This document shows, piece by piece, positions 1 through 10,100 of a stretch of 64,000 nt of DNA (positions are counted from its first letter, which is position 1; the number at the start of each line of letters is the position of its first letter). Both the position numbers and the translations under genes were made by a program. The stretch spans positions 806,001 through 870,000 of the forward strand of contig CAJXLB010000001.1 in the NCBI GenBank assembly GCA_913055905.1, given 5' to 3'. The DNA is from an uncultured Winogradskyella sp. GTDB taxonomy: Bacteria; Bacteroidota; Bacteroidia; Flavobacteriales; Flavobacteriaceae. The notes beneath the pieces were generated by a model. The model saw only the letters and a list, made by a program, of their open reading frames with translations, searched no databases and was not told the origin of the DNA.

Positions 1-832
1 TTTCCAAGTAGACACCGAGCAGCAGATCGTGTCTTTTATTAAAGAGGAAATTGAACCTGTGTTAAAACATGTGGTAAAATCAAGTTCTTTAAAGCAAGAG
101 GTTGACAAATATTTTGAACTTATTGACCATACAACACGTTCGGTGTATTATTACAGAAAAGAATATGATAAATCGATTGCTCTAATCAATAACGAAATGT
201 CTTCATTGCTCGATTTTAAGCAGCAAGAGGCACAGTCCATGTATCCACATTTTTTTGAGAGATACAAAACCGATGGTGTTGAGCATAATATGTACATCGG
301 AGAGTCCATAACAAAGGAAGACAGCTTTAATCCTGTTTACCTGTATAATTTAAGATTGTGGCAGCTCCAGGTCATGATAGAAATGGAAAATGCGTATTAT
401 CTTATGAGGTCAAAGCTTCCAGTAAGCTTGGATGTAGCTTCAATGATTTTGGTTTTTAATCAGCCATTGACCATTAGTTTTAGAATGGATGAAAAACAAT
501 TCGATGTAGATGGTACGTACAACGCGCGTTATGAAATAGTGAAAAAACGTGTAGACAAAGCTTTTATAAAAGGAACGAAAAAACGCGTAACCCAAAAAGG
601 GAAAATTACTATTGTCTATTCTCAAAAAGAAGACGAGCGCGAGTACCTCAGGTATATTAGATTTTTGCAAGCAAAGCAGTATTTAGATACAGATGAGGAG
701 GTTGTAGAGCTTCAAGACCTGCAGGATGTAACAGGACTAAAAGCCATAAGGGTTAGTGTACTTTATCACAAAGACCAAGACTCCAATGGGCTTTACACTT
801 ATGAGGATCTCATGAAGGAGATTGCAGACTAA
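1..832 (+). CDS. C-terminal part of a large unknown protein (5' end outside window)
   Basis: The reading frame is open from base 2 to the stop at 830-832, so this is the 3' end of a longer gene. A GTG at 29 could serve as a start, but codons upstream of it stay open and read as ordinary protein. The visible ~277 residues are soluble and mixed in charge, with no membrane segment or signal peptide and no catalytic motif I can name. Large GAF-domain proteins of flavobacteria came to mind, but the diagnostic part would lie upstream, so I do not assign a family. Its stop overlaps by 4 nt the stop of the convergent HD/Pycsar-effector-like gene, so the two mRNAs are complementary at their 3' ends. 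Confidence 0.75.
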   Translation, partial: FQVDTEQQIVSFIKEEIEPVLKHVVKSSSLKQEVDKYFELIDHTTRSVYYYRKEYDKSIALINNEMSSLLDFKQQEAQSMYPHFFERYKTDGVEHNMYIGESITKEDSFNPVYLYNLRLWQLQVMIEMENAYYLMRSKLPVSLDVASMILVFNQPLTISFRMDEKQFDVDGTYNARYEIVKKRVDKAFIKGTKKRVTQKGKITIVYSQKEDEREYLRYIRFLQAKQYLDTDEEVVELQDLQDVTGLKAIRVSVLYHKDQDSNGLYTYEDLMKEIAD

Positions 833-2040
833 ATAAGGGTGCTTGCTGGTCTTTCCGACAGTGCAAAAGCTAGTCCAAAAGCAATGACACTGACCACGAT
901 ACCAACCATAAAAACGGTATAAGTAATCCTGAGTAGATTATATTTCCTGTTTAAAACAAGACCTAGAAAATACAAATCCTTAGTCAAAGATCCGTACAGG
1001 TAATTCTTGTCTTGCATCATTTCTTGCATGGCCCATTCAAATTCATTCAATGGCATTTGATGAAAATTACCAAAAAAGAGCAAATTCACTTTCTTTTTGG
1101 CCACATCGTCCTTGGTAAATTGCCCTTTGGTAACATTGGGCCTCGTAGCCAGTACGGATAGAACAATACAGGCCACGGTAAAACACAAAAATATGAGTGT
1201 TGGATATATAAGATAGGTGTTAGAAGGGTTGTCTAACTTTGGCAATAGATTAGATAAGGCTACCGAAATAATGATGGCATTAACTGATAATAAAATATTC
1301 GCTTTGGTATCTGCAATATCACTTAAGGTGATATGGTTCCTCAAGGCCACCCTGAACATGGTCTCAATACCGCGATCTGGTAGGTCTAGTTTTTCTTTTT
1401 TGAACTTTAGTTCAGCCTTTTTTTGTTTAAGTTTTTCTGTCCTAGACTTTATTTTATTTTGACTCTGAATGAGCTGCGCCAGATTCCTACCTTTTCGGTC
1501 TTGCCATTTTTTCATGGCCACTTGCGAATAAAAGGTGTGCTTGGTTAAGAAATCTATATTTTGTTGAAGCCAATCAGCCCTGGAGATTTTTTTCCCCTGA
1601 GTCAGTTCCCACTCTTTGCGCAAAAGTGAGGCATAATCTTCGTACCTTTTGCTAGAGACATGAGCAGAATCAGCATCTCGGATAAGCCCTTCCAATTTAT
1701 TTTGTGGTTCATACGCCATCTCTGTGGCCAAAATAATTTTCTCTACCGCTTCTATATCCGATGCTTCTAGCCCTTGATTTTTTAAAAAAGAGGCTGCTAT
1801 TTTAGCACTGGCAATTTCGTGTTCTTCAATGGTCTCGGTAAATCCGGTATCATGAAACCACGCCGCGATGAGTAAGTGTTGTTCTTCGGTTTGGGTAAGG
1901 TCACTCTCTTCAATAAGCTCTTTTAATTTGCTGACAACCCTTTGGGTATGGGCTAAATTATGATAAACAAATTTTGGGTCGAGATGAGAATTTAGATACT
2001 CTACTACATAAGCCTCTGCTGCAGTTATTACTTTTTCCAT
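829..2040 (-). CDS. HD-domain protein with C-terminal Pycsar-effector-like membrane domain
   Basis: The 403-residue protein has two parts. Residues ~10-180 form an HD phosphohydrolase domain with the expected metal ligands: H31, the H63-D64 pair in WFHDTG, and an Asp in RDADSAH (122-124). HD domains of this type often hydrolyse nucleotides or cyclic nucleotides. A charged, probably coiled-coil linker (~190-220) follows. Residues ~228-400 contain about four hydrophobic segments and the signature MFRVALRNHITLSDIADTKA leading into ILLSVNAII, which I recognise as the PycTM-like membrane effector domain of Pycsar anti-phage systems. In Pycsar a pyrimidine cyclase makes cCMP or cUMP, which activates the membrane effector. 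No cyclase is visible nearby, so the gene may be a stand-alone signalling or housekeeping protein. The start is ATG 2040. It is divergent from selO with a 131-nt gap. Confidence 0.8.
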   Translation of the reverse strand: MEKVITAAEAYVVEYLNSHLDPKFVYHNLAHTQRVVSKLKELIEESDLTQTEEQHLLIAAWFHDTGFTETIEEHEIASAKIAASFLKNQGLEASDIEAVEKIILATEMAYEPQNKLEGLIRDADSAHVSSKRYEDYASLLRKEWELTQGKKISRADWLQQNIDFLTKHTFYSQVAMKKWQDRKGRNLAQLIQSQNKIKSRTEKLKQKKAELKFKKEKLDLPDRGIETMFRVALRNHITLSDIADTKANILLSVNAIIISVALSNLLPKLDNPSNTYLIYPTLIFLCFTVACIVLSVLATRPNVTKGQFTKDDVAKKKVNLLFFGNFHQMPLNEFEWAMQEMMQDKNYLYGSLTKDLYFLGLVLNRKYNLLRITYTVFMVGIVVSVIAFGLAFALSERPASTLI

Positions 2041-2171
2041 GGAGATAAACTATTGGCACTAATTTAAGAATAATTTATCGTCTTAATAGTCTGCTATTTG
2101 TAACTTTATCATGGTCTCATGGGTAATTTTACCCTCAACGCGTAACCTCCTGTCTTTTAATTGAATTGTAA

Positions 2172-3734
2172 ATGAAGAATATAAATATAGCAGACTCTTT
2201 TAATGTTGAACTTAAGGAAGATGAAAATGTAGACAATACAAGACGAAAAGTGTTTGAAGCTGCTTATTCTTTTGTAACACCACTCCAACCTTCAAAGCCA
2301 CAATTGATTCATGTTTCAATGGACATGGCCAAATCTTTAGGTATAGATCCAAAATCAGTTCATTCAGAGGAATTCTTAAATATAGTTTCAGGTAAGGAGG
2401 TTTATCCTAATACACGGCCTTACGCCATGGCGTATGCAGGACATCAGTTTGGGTCCTGGGCAGGGCAATTGGGCGACGGAAGAGCTATCAACCTCTTTGA
2501 AGTAGAACATAATCACAAGCGTTGGGCTTTGCAATTAAAAGGCGCTGGACCCACGCCTTATTCAAGGCAAGGTGATGGTTTAGCGGTACTTCGCTCCTCC
2601 ATTAGGGAGTATCTCTGTAGTGAAGCCATGTTTCATTTAAATGTGCCCACAACAAGGGCGCTTTCTTTAGTGCTCACAGGAGATGAGGTTTTAAGGGATA
2701 TGTTATACGATGGTAACGCAGCATATGAAAAAGGCGCTATTGTTTGTAGGGTAGCGCCAACCTTTATTCGTTTTGGGAATTTTGAATTATTTGCGGCGCG
2801 CCAAGATTTTAAGAACCTCAAGGCCTTAACGGATTATACGATTAGGTATTTTTTTCCACATTTAGGAGCACCATCCAAAGAGGTTTACATTTCTTTTTTT
2901 AGGGAAGTCGCCAATCGAACACTGGATATGATTGTGCATTGGCAACGCGTGGGCTTTGTTCATGGTGTAATGAATACGGATAATATGTCTATTCTTGGAT
3001 TAACCATAGACTACGGACCCTACGGATGGTTAGAAGGTTTTGACTTTGGATGGACACCCAACACCACAGACCGGCAAAATAAACGCTATCGCTACGGTAA
3101 CCAGCCTAATATCGCACTTTGGAATTTGCTTCAGCTCGCTAATGCGCTATTCCCGCTTGTTGAAGAAGCCAAACCCTTTGAGGCTATTTTACATAAGTAT
3201 CAAACGGATTTTGATCAGAAATTTTTGGACATGATGCGTTCTAAATTAGGCTTACAAACATCATCAAAGCAAGACAAATCGCTTATAGATAACTTACAGG
3301 ATTGCCTTCTTATGGCCGAAACGGATATGACCATTTTTTTCAGAAACCTCGCTTCATATGAAAAAGATAAAGATGCTATTAAGGCTATCTTAATGCCAGC
3401 CTTATACAGACCTAAAGAAATTAGTCCAAAATCCTTAGAGCTGTGGTCACAATGGTTTAAGGCATATGGTCAAAGACTAGGAAAAGAAACGCTTTCCAAT
3501 AAGGCAAGAAAGGGCGCAATGAATAAAATTAACCCAAAGTACGTCTTAAGAAACTATATGGCGCAAATGGCGATAGATGAAGCCAACGGAGGAAATTATC
3601 AGCTCATTGAAGAGTTATTTACCATGTTAAAAAAACCATATGACGAACAAACGGAATACGAAAAGTGGTTTGCCAAGCGCCCAGAATGGGCTAGGCACAA
3701 AGTAGGGTGTTCCATGCTATCCTGTAGCTCTTAA
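2172..3734 (+). CDS. selO: Protein adenylyltransferase SelO (YdiU/UPF0061)
   Basis: A 520-residue member of the SelO pseudokinase family, which transfers AMP from ATP to hydroxyl side chains of proteins and is linked to redox homeostasis. Family signatures are clear: [20 protein letters not shown] (~75-94), [25 protein letters not shown], the segment with [13 protein letters not shown], and the DYGP motif carrying the metal-binding Asp. The C-terminus ends SCSS, with Cys third from the end; human SELENOO has selenocysteine at the equivalent position, so this is the Cys form. The length is close to the bacterial norm (about 480-520). It starts at ATG 2172 and opens an apparent operon with the hydrolase/OsmC fusion (17 nt to its likely start) and egtB-egtD. 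Co-transcription with thiol genes supports an oxidative-stress role. Confidence 0.95.
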   Translation: MKNINIADSFNVELKEDENVDNTRRKVFEAAYSFVTPLQPSKPQLIHVSMDMAKSLGIDPKSVHSEEFLNIVSGKEVYPNTRPYAMAYAGHQFGSWAGQLGDGRAINLFEVEHNHKRWALQLKGAGPTPYSRQGDGLAVLRSSIREYLCSEAMFHLNVPTTRALSLVLTGDEVLRDMLYDGNAAYEKGAIVCRVAPTFIRFGNFELFAARQDFKNLKALTDYTIRYFFPHLGAPSKEVYISFFREVANRTLDMIVHWQRVGFVHGVMNTDNMSILGLTIDYGPYGWLEGFDFGWTPNTTDRQNKRYRYGNQPNIALWNLLQLANALFPLVEEAKPFEAILHKYQTDFDQKFLDMMRSKLGLQTSSKQDKSLIDNLQDCLLMAETDMTIFFRNLASYEKDKDAIKAILMPALYRPKEISPKSLELWSQWFKAYGQRLGKETLSNKARKGAMNKINPKYVLRNYMAQMAIDEANGGNYQLIEELFTMLKKPYDEQTEYEKWFAKRPEWARHKVGCSMLSCSS

Positions 3735-3751
3735 ATTTTTATGTATTGATT

Positions 3752-4975
3752 ATGAAACGAACCAAACTAAAAATAAAAAACCGAAAAGGTTTAACGCTTA
3801 ATGCACAACTGGAATTACCAGCTAACCAAAAACCCAGTCACTATGCCATTTTTGCCCATTGCTTCACCTGCAGCAGTAGCCTTAGTGCAGTAAGGCATGT
3901 AAGCAGAGCCTTGGCACAAGATGGCTTTGGTGTAGTCCGTTTTGATTTCACTGGTCTAGGGAGAAGTGAAGGTGAATTTGCCGATAGCCATTTTTCCGCG
4001 AATGTTGAAGATTTACTAGATGTGCATGATTACATTTCTCAACATTATCAAGCTCCGAGCCTGCTTGTAGGGCATTCTCTAGGAGGTGCAGCGGTCTTGG
4101 TTGCAGCTTCAAAATTAGATAGTGTTAAAGCGGTAGCAACCATTGGTGCCCCAGCTACGGTGGATCATGTTAAACGCTTGTTTTCACATCAAATTGAAAA
4201 TATCGAGGAGATGGGTAAAATTAAGGTGGATATTGGTGGCAGACCATTTGAAATAGATGAAGCGTTTATTTCAGAATTTGATAATACAGATTTGCCTGCT
4301 GTAGTGAAAGACCTCCGAAAACCTATATTGCTTATGCACGCGCCCTTTGATACTATCGTTGGAATAGAAAATGCGCAGCAGTTATATGCTATGGCCCATC
4401 ATCCAAAGAGCTTTATTTCCTTAGACGATGCCGACCATTTACTTTCTAGTGAAAAGGATAGCAGTTATGTCGGAGAGGTGATAGGAACCTGGGCCAAACA
4501 CTATTTTCCCGTAAAAGAAAATCAAATGTTGAGTACCCAAGGTGAGCAACTGGTAGGTTATCTCAACGTGATTGAAGATAATTTTACCACAACAATACAA
4601 ACCAAAAAGCACAGTCTCATAGCCGATGAACCAGTGGAGGCAGGTGGCAATGACTTTGGACCTTCTCCCTACGAATATTTAAATGCAGCTCTAGCAGCGT
4701 GTACCACAATGACATTAAAGCTTTACGCAGAACGGAAGGCGTGGGATTTAAAGGAAGTTTATGTGTACCTGTCTCATGCCAAAACACATACTGAAGATTT
4801 AAAACGAAACGACGAGTCTCCAAGATATTTGGATCATATTACCAAAAGATTAAAATTTGTGGGTAACTTAGAAGCAAATCAAATAGAAAAACTAAAGGAC
4901 ATAGCATCACGATGCCCAGTTCACAAAACATTGGCGAGTGAAGTTGTGTTTGATACACAAATTATTGAACCTTGA
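3752..4975 (+). CDS. Bifunctional alpha/beta hydrolase - OsmC family protein
   Basis: A two-domain fusion of 407 residues counted from ATG 3752; a TTG two codons upstream is a weaker alternative. Residues ~1-250 are an alpha/beta hydrolase with the nucleophile elbow GHSLGG (Ser ~109) and a late Asp/His pair ([14 protein letters not shown]). Residues ~260-407 are an OsmC/Ohr-like thiol peroxidase domain with the two conserved cysteines, one in AACTTM (~317) and one in RCPVHKTL (~388), which reduce organic hydroperoxides in this family. The natural substrate of the fusion is unknown; a hydrolase releasing an acylated or lipid hydroperoxide for the OsmC half is only an inference. The TGA stop overlaps the TTG start of egtB by 3 nt, which indicates translational coupling in a redox operon. 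Confidence 0.9.
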   Translation: MKRTKLKIKNRKGLTLNAQLELPANQKPSHYAIFAHCFTCSSSLSAVRHVSRALAQDGFGVVRFDFTGLGRSEGEFADSHFSANVEDLLDVHDYISQHYQAPSLLVGHSLGGAAVLVAASKLDSVKAVATIGAPATVDHVKRLFSHQIENIEEMGKIKVDIGGRPFEIDEAFISEFDNTDLPAVVKDLRKPILLMHAPFDTIVGIENAQQLYAMAHHPKSFISLDDADHLLSSEKDSSYVGEVIGTWAKHYFPVKENQMLSTQGEQLVGYLNVIEDNFTTTIQTKKHSLIADEPVEAGGNDFGPSPYEYLNAALAACTTMTLKLYAERKAWDLKEVYVYLSHAKTHTEDLKRNDESPRYLDHITKRLKFVGNLEANQIEKLKDIASRCPVHKTLASEVVFDTQIIEP

Positions 4976-6147
4976 GTACAATTGAAGTTGAACATTCAGC
5001 AATAACGAGTAAAAAATTTTTACAAAGAAGGCAGCGCACCGAAGTCTTGTGTAAATCATTAAAAGCAGAGGATGTCTCATGTCAGCCAGTGGAGTTTGTA
5101 TCTCCTCCAAAATGGCATATGGCACATACGACTTGGTTTTTTGAACAGTTTGTTTTAGCGCCACATTACCAAGACTATAAAGTTTACAATAAAGATTATG
5201 CCTATTTTTTCAATAGCTATTACAATAATGTGGGTCCAAGGGTTTTAAGGCACAAACGCGGCCTTATGACCAGGCCAACTCTAAATGAGGTTTTGGCTTA
5301 CAGGAGTTACGTTAATGAGCATATGCAAAAGTTTATTGAAACTGGTTTAACAGAAGCTATAGCTAAGACCATAGAAATAGGTCTGCAACATGAGCAACAA
5401 CACCAAGAACTTCTCATTTATGATATAAAGTATTTATTTGGGCATCAACCGGCCTACCCAACTCTCGATTTTAAAATAGAGTTAAAAACTGAAGAACGAG
5501 ACCTTAACTTGATTTCTATACCAGAGGGTGTTTATGATATAGGCTATTCTGGTAATGGATTCTGTTGGGATAATGAACTTGGACAGCACAAAACCTATCT
5601 CCATCATTTTGAAATAGCTAATCGCCTTGTTACAAATGCAGAGTATTTGGAATTTATAAAATCTGGCGCCTATGACGACTTTAACCTGTGGCATGCCGAT
5701 GGCTGGGATTATATTAAATCAAATAATATAGAGGCACCGCTCTATTGGCACCAAGATGATAATCATTGGAAGCTCTACACATTAAACCATGGATTGGTAG
5801 ATTTAGAACCTAACGCACCTGTTTGCCATATCTCTTTTTACGAAGCATTTGCTTTTTCACAGTGGAGTGGCATGCGTTTACCAACCGAATCTGAGTGGGA
5901 GGTTGCTTCTTCTAAGTTTAATCACGGTCAACTGTGGGAGTGGACCAATAGTGCCTACTTGCCCTATCCCAATTACACAAAGGTAGATGGAGCTTTAGGA
6001 GAATACAACGGTAAATTTATGGTCAATCAAATGGTGTTGCGTGGTGGATCGGTAGCGTCTTCACCAAATCACGTGCGTAAGACTTACAGAAATTTTTTTC
6101 ATCCAGAAATGCGCTGGCTCTTTTCAGGAATTAGACTTGCCAAATAA
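4972..6147 (+). CDS. egtB: Ergothioneine biosynthesis sulfoxide synthase EgtB
   Basis: EgtB is a non-haem iron enzyme that joins a thiol donor (cysteine or gamma-glutamylcysteine) to trimethylhistidine with O2. The N-terminal DinB_2 half carries the iron ligands: a His in WHMAHTTWF (H49/H52) and the HxxxHxE motif HEQQHQE (H140, H144, E146). The C-terminal half is an FGE-sulfatase domain: [47 protein letters not shown] and [10 protein letters not shown]. The 391-residue length fits. TTG at 4972 is the probable start because it overlaps the upstream stop (TTGA); the first internal ATG would fall within the conserved N-terminal region. Which thiol is used cannot be told from the sequence. No EgtC amidohydrolase or EgtE lyase gene is adjacent. 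Confidence 0.95.
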   Translation: MSTIEVEHSAITSKKFLQRRQRTEVLCKSLKAEDVSCQPVEFVSPPKWHMAHTTWFFEQFVLAPHYQDYKVYNKDYAYFFNSYYNNVGPRVLRHKRGLMTRPTLNEVLAYRSYVNEHMQKFIETGLTEAIAKTIEIGLQHEQQHQELLIYDIKYLFGHQPAYPTLDFKIELKTEERDLNLISIPEGVYDIGYSGNGFCWDNELGQHKTYLHHFEIANRLVTNAEYLEFIKSGAYDDFNLWHADGWDYIKSNNIEAPLYWHQDDNHWKLYTLNHGLVDLEPNAPVCHISFYEAFAFSQWSGMRLPTESEWEVASSKFNHGQLWEWTNSAYLPYPNYTKVDGALGEYNGKFMVNQMVLRGGSVASSPNHVRKTYRNFFHPEMRWLFSGIRLAK

Positions 6148-7086
6148 ATGACAGATTCCTTTGCACAAGACGTTCATAAAGGTTTAAGCGCCGAGCACAA
6201 GTTTTTGCCATCAAAATACTTTTATGATGACAATGGCAGTAGGTTGTTTAAGCAGATAATGGACATGCCAGAGTATTATTTGACCAATTCAGAATTTGAG
6301 ATTATTTCCCTGCAATCAAAACAGATTTTTAAAGCTCTAGAGTTTTCGCAACCCTTCAATATAGTGGAACTAGGAGCGGGAGATGGCTTAAAAACATTCA
6401 AATTTCTAGAATTCCTGGTTCAGCAGGATATTAAATTTAATTATGTACCTGTAGATATTTCTTCAGAAGCTATGGAAATGTTAACGGCTAATCTCGAGAA
6501 AAGACTTCCTGGAATAGTTATAAAACCTAAGGTTGGTGATTACTTTAAAATATTAAGCATCAATAAAACAAGTCAATATCCCAGTTTGCTGCTATTTCTC
6601 GGTTCTAATATTGGGAATTATAAACAAGATAAAGCTAAAGAGCTTTTGAAACTGTTCAATGCAAATATGAAAAAGGGAGACAAATTGTTGGTGGGCTTTG
6701 ATCTAAAGAAAAATCCATTAACTGTTCATAAAGCCTATTTTGATTCCCAAGGGATTACAAAACGATTCAACCTTAATTTACTTCTGCGAATCAATAGGGA
6801 ACTAGATGCAGATTTTCAAATAGATAATTTCGACTTTTATTGTCATTACAATCCTTTATCGGGAGATGTAAGAAGTTACATTGTGAGTTTGAGGGCACAG
6901 CAGGTTCATATCAAAAAGATTGATAAGGTATTTAACTTCGATTATAATGAATTGATTAGTACCGAATTGTCTAAGAAATACAGTTTAGAAGAGATAGGAG
7001 CCTTAGCTAAAAACGCTGATTTTAAACTAAAAACTAATTTTTTAGATTGCAAGCATTATTTTACAGACAGCCTTTGGGAAAAATAA
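6148..7086 (+). CDS. egtD: L-histidine N-alpha-methyltransferase EgtD
   Basis: EgtD trimethylates the alpha-amino group of histidine with three SAM molecules to give hercynine, the substrate of EgtB. The 312-residue protein shows the DUF2260/EgtD layout: KYFYDDNGSRLFKQI near residue 23, the SAM motif NIVELGAGDGLKTFKF (~71-86), YVPVDISSEAM, LFLGSNIGNY, and VGFDLKKNP before the substrate-binding part. The ATG follows the egtB stop with no gap, so the two are surely co-transcribed. EgtB and EgtD together provide the two committed steps of ergothioneine synthesis; the final C-S lyase must lie elsewhere. Confidence 0.95.
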   Translation: MTDSFAQDVHKGLSAEHKFLPSKYFYDDNGSRLFKQIMDMPEYYLTNSEFEIISLQSKQIFKALEFSQPFNIVELGAGDGLKTFKFLEFLVQQDIKFNYVPVDISSEAMEMLTANLEKRLPGIVIKPKVGDYFKILSINKTSQYPSLLLFLGSNIGNYKQDKAKELLKLFNANMKKGDKLLVGFDLKKNPLTVHKAYFDSQGITKRFNLNLLLRINRELDADFQIDNFDFYCHYNPLSGDVRSYIVSLRAQQVHIKKIDKVFNFDYNELISTELSKKYSLEEIGALAKNADFKLKTNFLDCKHYFTDSLWEK

Positions 7087-7101
7087 ATTTTACCTAACCT
7101 A

Positions 7102-10100
7102 ATGTACAAGATCATAGACGTATTTCATTTGTTTAAGGACCGCTTTCAATTTTTAATGTTGGTAGCATTTATTTTTAGCTTTAGTGCTTGTGCAACCTAT
7201 GAATTGCAGGTTAATGAAGCGGTTACCAAAGGATTTCCTATTGAAAAAACACTGGAGCATTCCTTTTTTTTGATTGGTGATGCTGGCCTGGCAGCAGAAT
7301 CTGGTCGAGACTGGGCAGTGGTAACCCTTAAGGAACAATTGAAAAAGGCTGAATCCAACAGTACCGTGATTTATCTAGGTGACAATATTTATCCCAAAGG
7401 CTTACCAAAAAAAGATGACGAGTCCCGCGCATTTGCAGAGGCACAATTAGATGCACAAATTCAAGCTGTCAATGGATTTAAGGGAAATACCATTTTTATA
7501 CCTGGTAACCATGATTGGTACAGTGATGGACTCAACGGACTTGAACGACAAGAAAAGTATGTTGAGGATAGATTGGGTAAAGATTCGTTTTTGCCAGAAG
7601 ATGGTTGCCCTATTGAAAAAATAGATATTTCAGATGATATTGTGTTAATTATTCTAGATTCTGAGTGGTACTTGACCAACTGGGATAAGCATCCAAAAAT
7701 GAATGATAAGTGCGATATTAAAACAAGGGAAAAGTTTTTCGTAGAGTTTGAAGATGATATTAAAAAAGCCCGAGGAAAAACAACCATAGTGGCGATACAC
7801 CACCCTATATTTACCAATGGGCCTCATGGAGGACAATACAGTTTTAAAAGCCATTTGTCGCCAATACCAGTTTTGGGAAGCCTAAAGAATTTAATAAGAA
7901 AGACAGGAGGTGTTGTCACTGTAGATGTACAGAACAAGTTTTATAATGAATTTAGGGAACGCATCGTTGCTATATCCCAAGAAAATGATAAAACCATATT
8001 TGTTTCGGGCCATGAGCATACGCTGCAATACCTAATTCAAGATAACCTCCCACAAATTGTTAGTGGTTCTGGCTCCAAGACATCTGCAACGCGTAATGTT
8101 GGATCTGGACTGTTTTCATATGGAGAAATTGGTTTTGCAAGATTGGATGTCTTTACAGATGGCTCGTCACATGTTAGGTTTTATGCCAAAGGACATAATA
8201 GCCCAGTTTTTGAAACAACGGTCCATAAAGCCGATACGGAATATGTTCTGCCTGTCTTCGAGGAGATACCGACGACGAGGAAAGCCTCTATTTATTCCAA
8301 AGAGGAAATCACTAAAGGAGGACTTTATAGATTTTTTTGGGGCGAACGCTACCGCAAGTATTTCGGAACTGAAATAGAAGCGCCAACAGTACGTTTAGAT
8401 ACCTTGTTAGGTGGCCTAAAACCCGTGAGAAAAGGTGGTGGCCACCAATCAAAATCCTTGCGATTGGAAGATAAAATGGGACGTCAATACGTAATGCGAG
8501 CTTTAAGAAAGAATGCACTGCGCTATCTGCAATCCGTGGCATTTAAAAATCAATATATCGAAGGACAGTTTGAAGACACCTACACCCAAGATTTGCTTTT
8601 AGATGTATTTACGGGATCACACCCTTATGCACCTTTCACTGTTGCCAAATTGGCCGATGCGGTTGGGATTTATCATACCAAGCCTGTGTTGTACTATGTG
8701 CCAAAGCAAAAAGCGTTAGGAGCCTATAATGAAGATTTTGGAGATGAGCTGTACATGATAGAAGAGCATACCTCAGAAGGTCATGGAGACAAGGCAAACT
8801 TTGGTTATTCCAATGAGATTATCAGTACCGATGATGTTTTGGAAAAGTTGCTTGAGGATGAAGAATTTGTTCTAGATGAGGCATCCTACATAAGGGCACG
8901 TTTATTTGATATGGTCATTGGCGATTGGGATAGACATGAAGACCAATGGCGATGGGCAGAGTTTAAGGAAGATGATAGGGTAGTTTACAGACCTGTACCA
9001 AGAGATAGAGATCAAGTGTTTTCCATTATGTCAGACGGTGCTTTACTAGGTGTATTAACCACTATCGTACCTAGTTTAAGATTGCTTCAAAGTTATGATG
9101 AAGAACTTAAAAGCACCAAGTGGTTTAATCTTGAGCCATACGCTCTAGACATGGCTTTAATAAATAATTCAGGAAAACCTGTGTGGGACCAACAGGTTAA
9201 AATCATTCAAAATGGTCTTACCGACGAAATCATTGAAGAGGCCTTTTCCTTTTTTCCAGCTGAAGTGATGGATAGTACTATCGTTGAAATCAAGAAAAAA
9301 TTAAAAGGACGAATTCAACGGCTTCAGGACATATCCGATCGTTATTATGAGCAACTCAACAGAATTGCAGTTGTAAAAGGAACACATAAAGATGATTGGT
9401 TTGATGTTGTGCGCTTGCCGGATGGCAAAACCAAAGTTACGGCATATCGCATTAAAGGTGGAGACAAGGCCGATGTTATGCACGAGAGAATATACGATAA
9501 GGATATTACCAAGGAAATATGGATTTACGGCCTAGATGATGATGACATTTTTGAGGTATCTGGTAATGGCAAGAGTACCATTAAACTTCGGTTAATTGGT
9601 GGTCAAAATAAGGATGTTTATGGTATAAAAAATGGAAAGAAGGTTAAAATCTACGACTATAAATCTAAGGAGAGTGAATTTCTTACCCAACGCGGTACAA
9701 AAAAGTTAACCGATGATTATGACACCAATGTTTACAATTATAAAAAGTTAAAGTACAATAGTAATCAGTTCTATCCTAAAATTGGAGCAAATCCAGACGA
9801 CGGTTTAGCTCTTGGTTTTACAAATATCTACACGCGCTATGGCTTTGAGCGTAATCCGTTTAGCGCTCAACATAAAATTTCCGCTGGGTATTATTTTGCA
9901 ACACAAGGGTTCGATTTTGAATATAATGGTGAAATAGCCAATGTCTTAGGAAAATTGAATCTAGGACTGAATGCAAAATTTACAAGTCCTAATTATGCTA
10001 CCAACTTTTTTGGTATAGGAAATGAAACCAACAATCCGCAAGCTGAAGAAAATGATGGTTTGGATGTAGGTAGAGATTATAACCGTGTTAAATTGGAACA

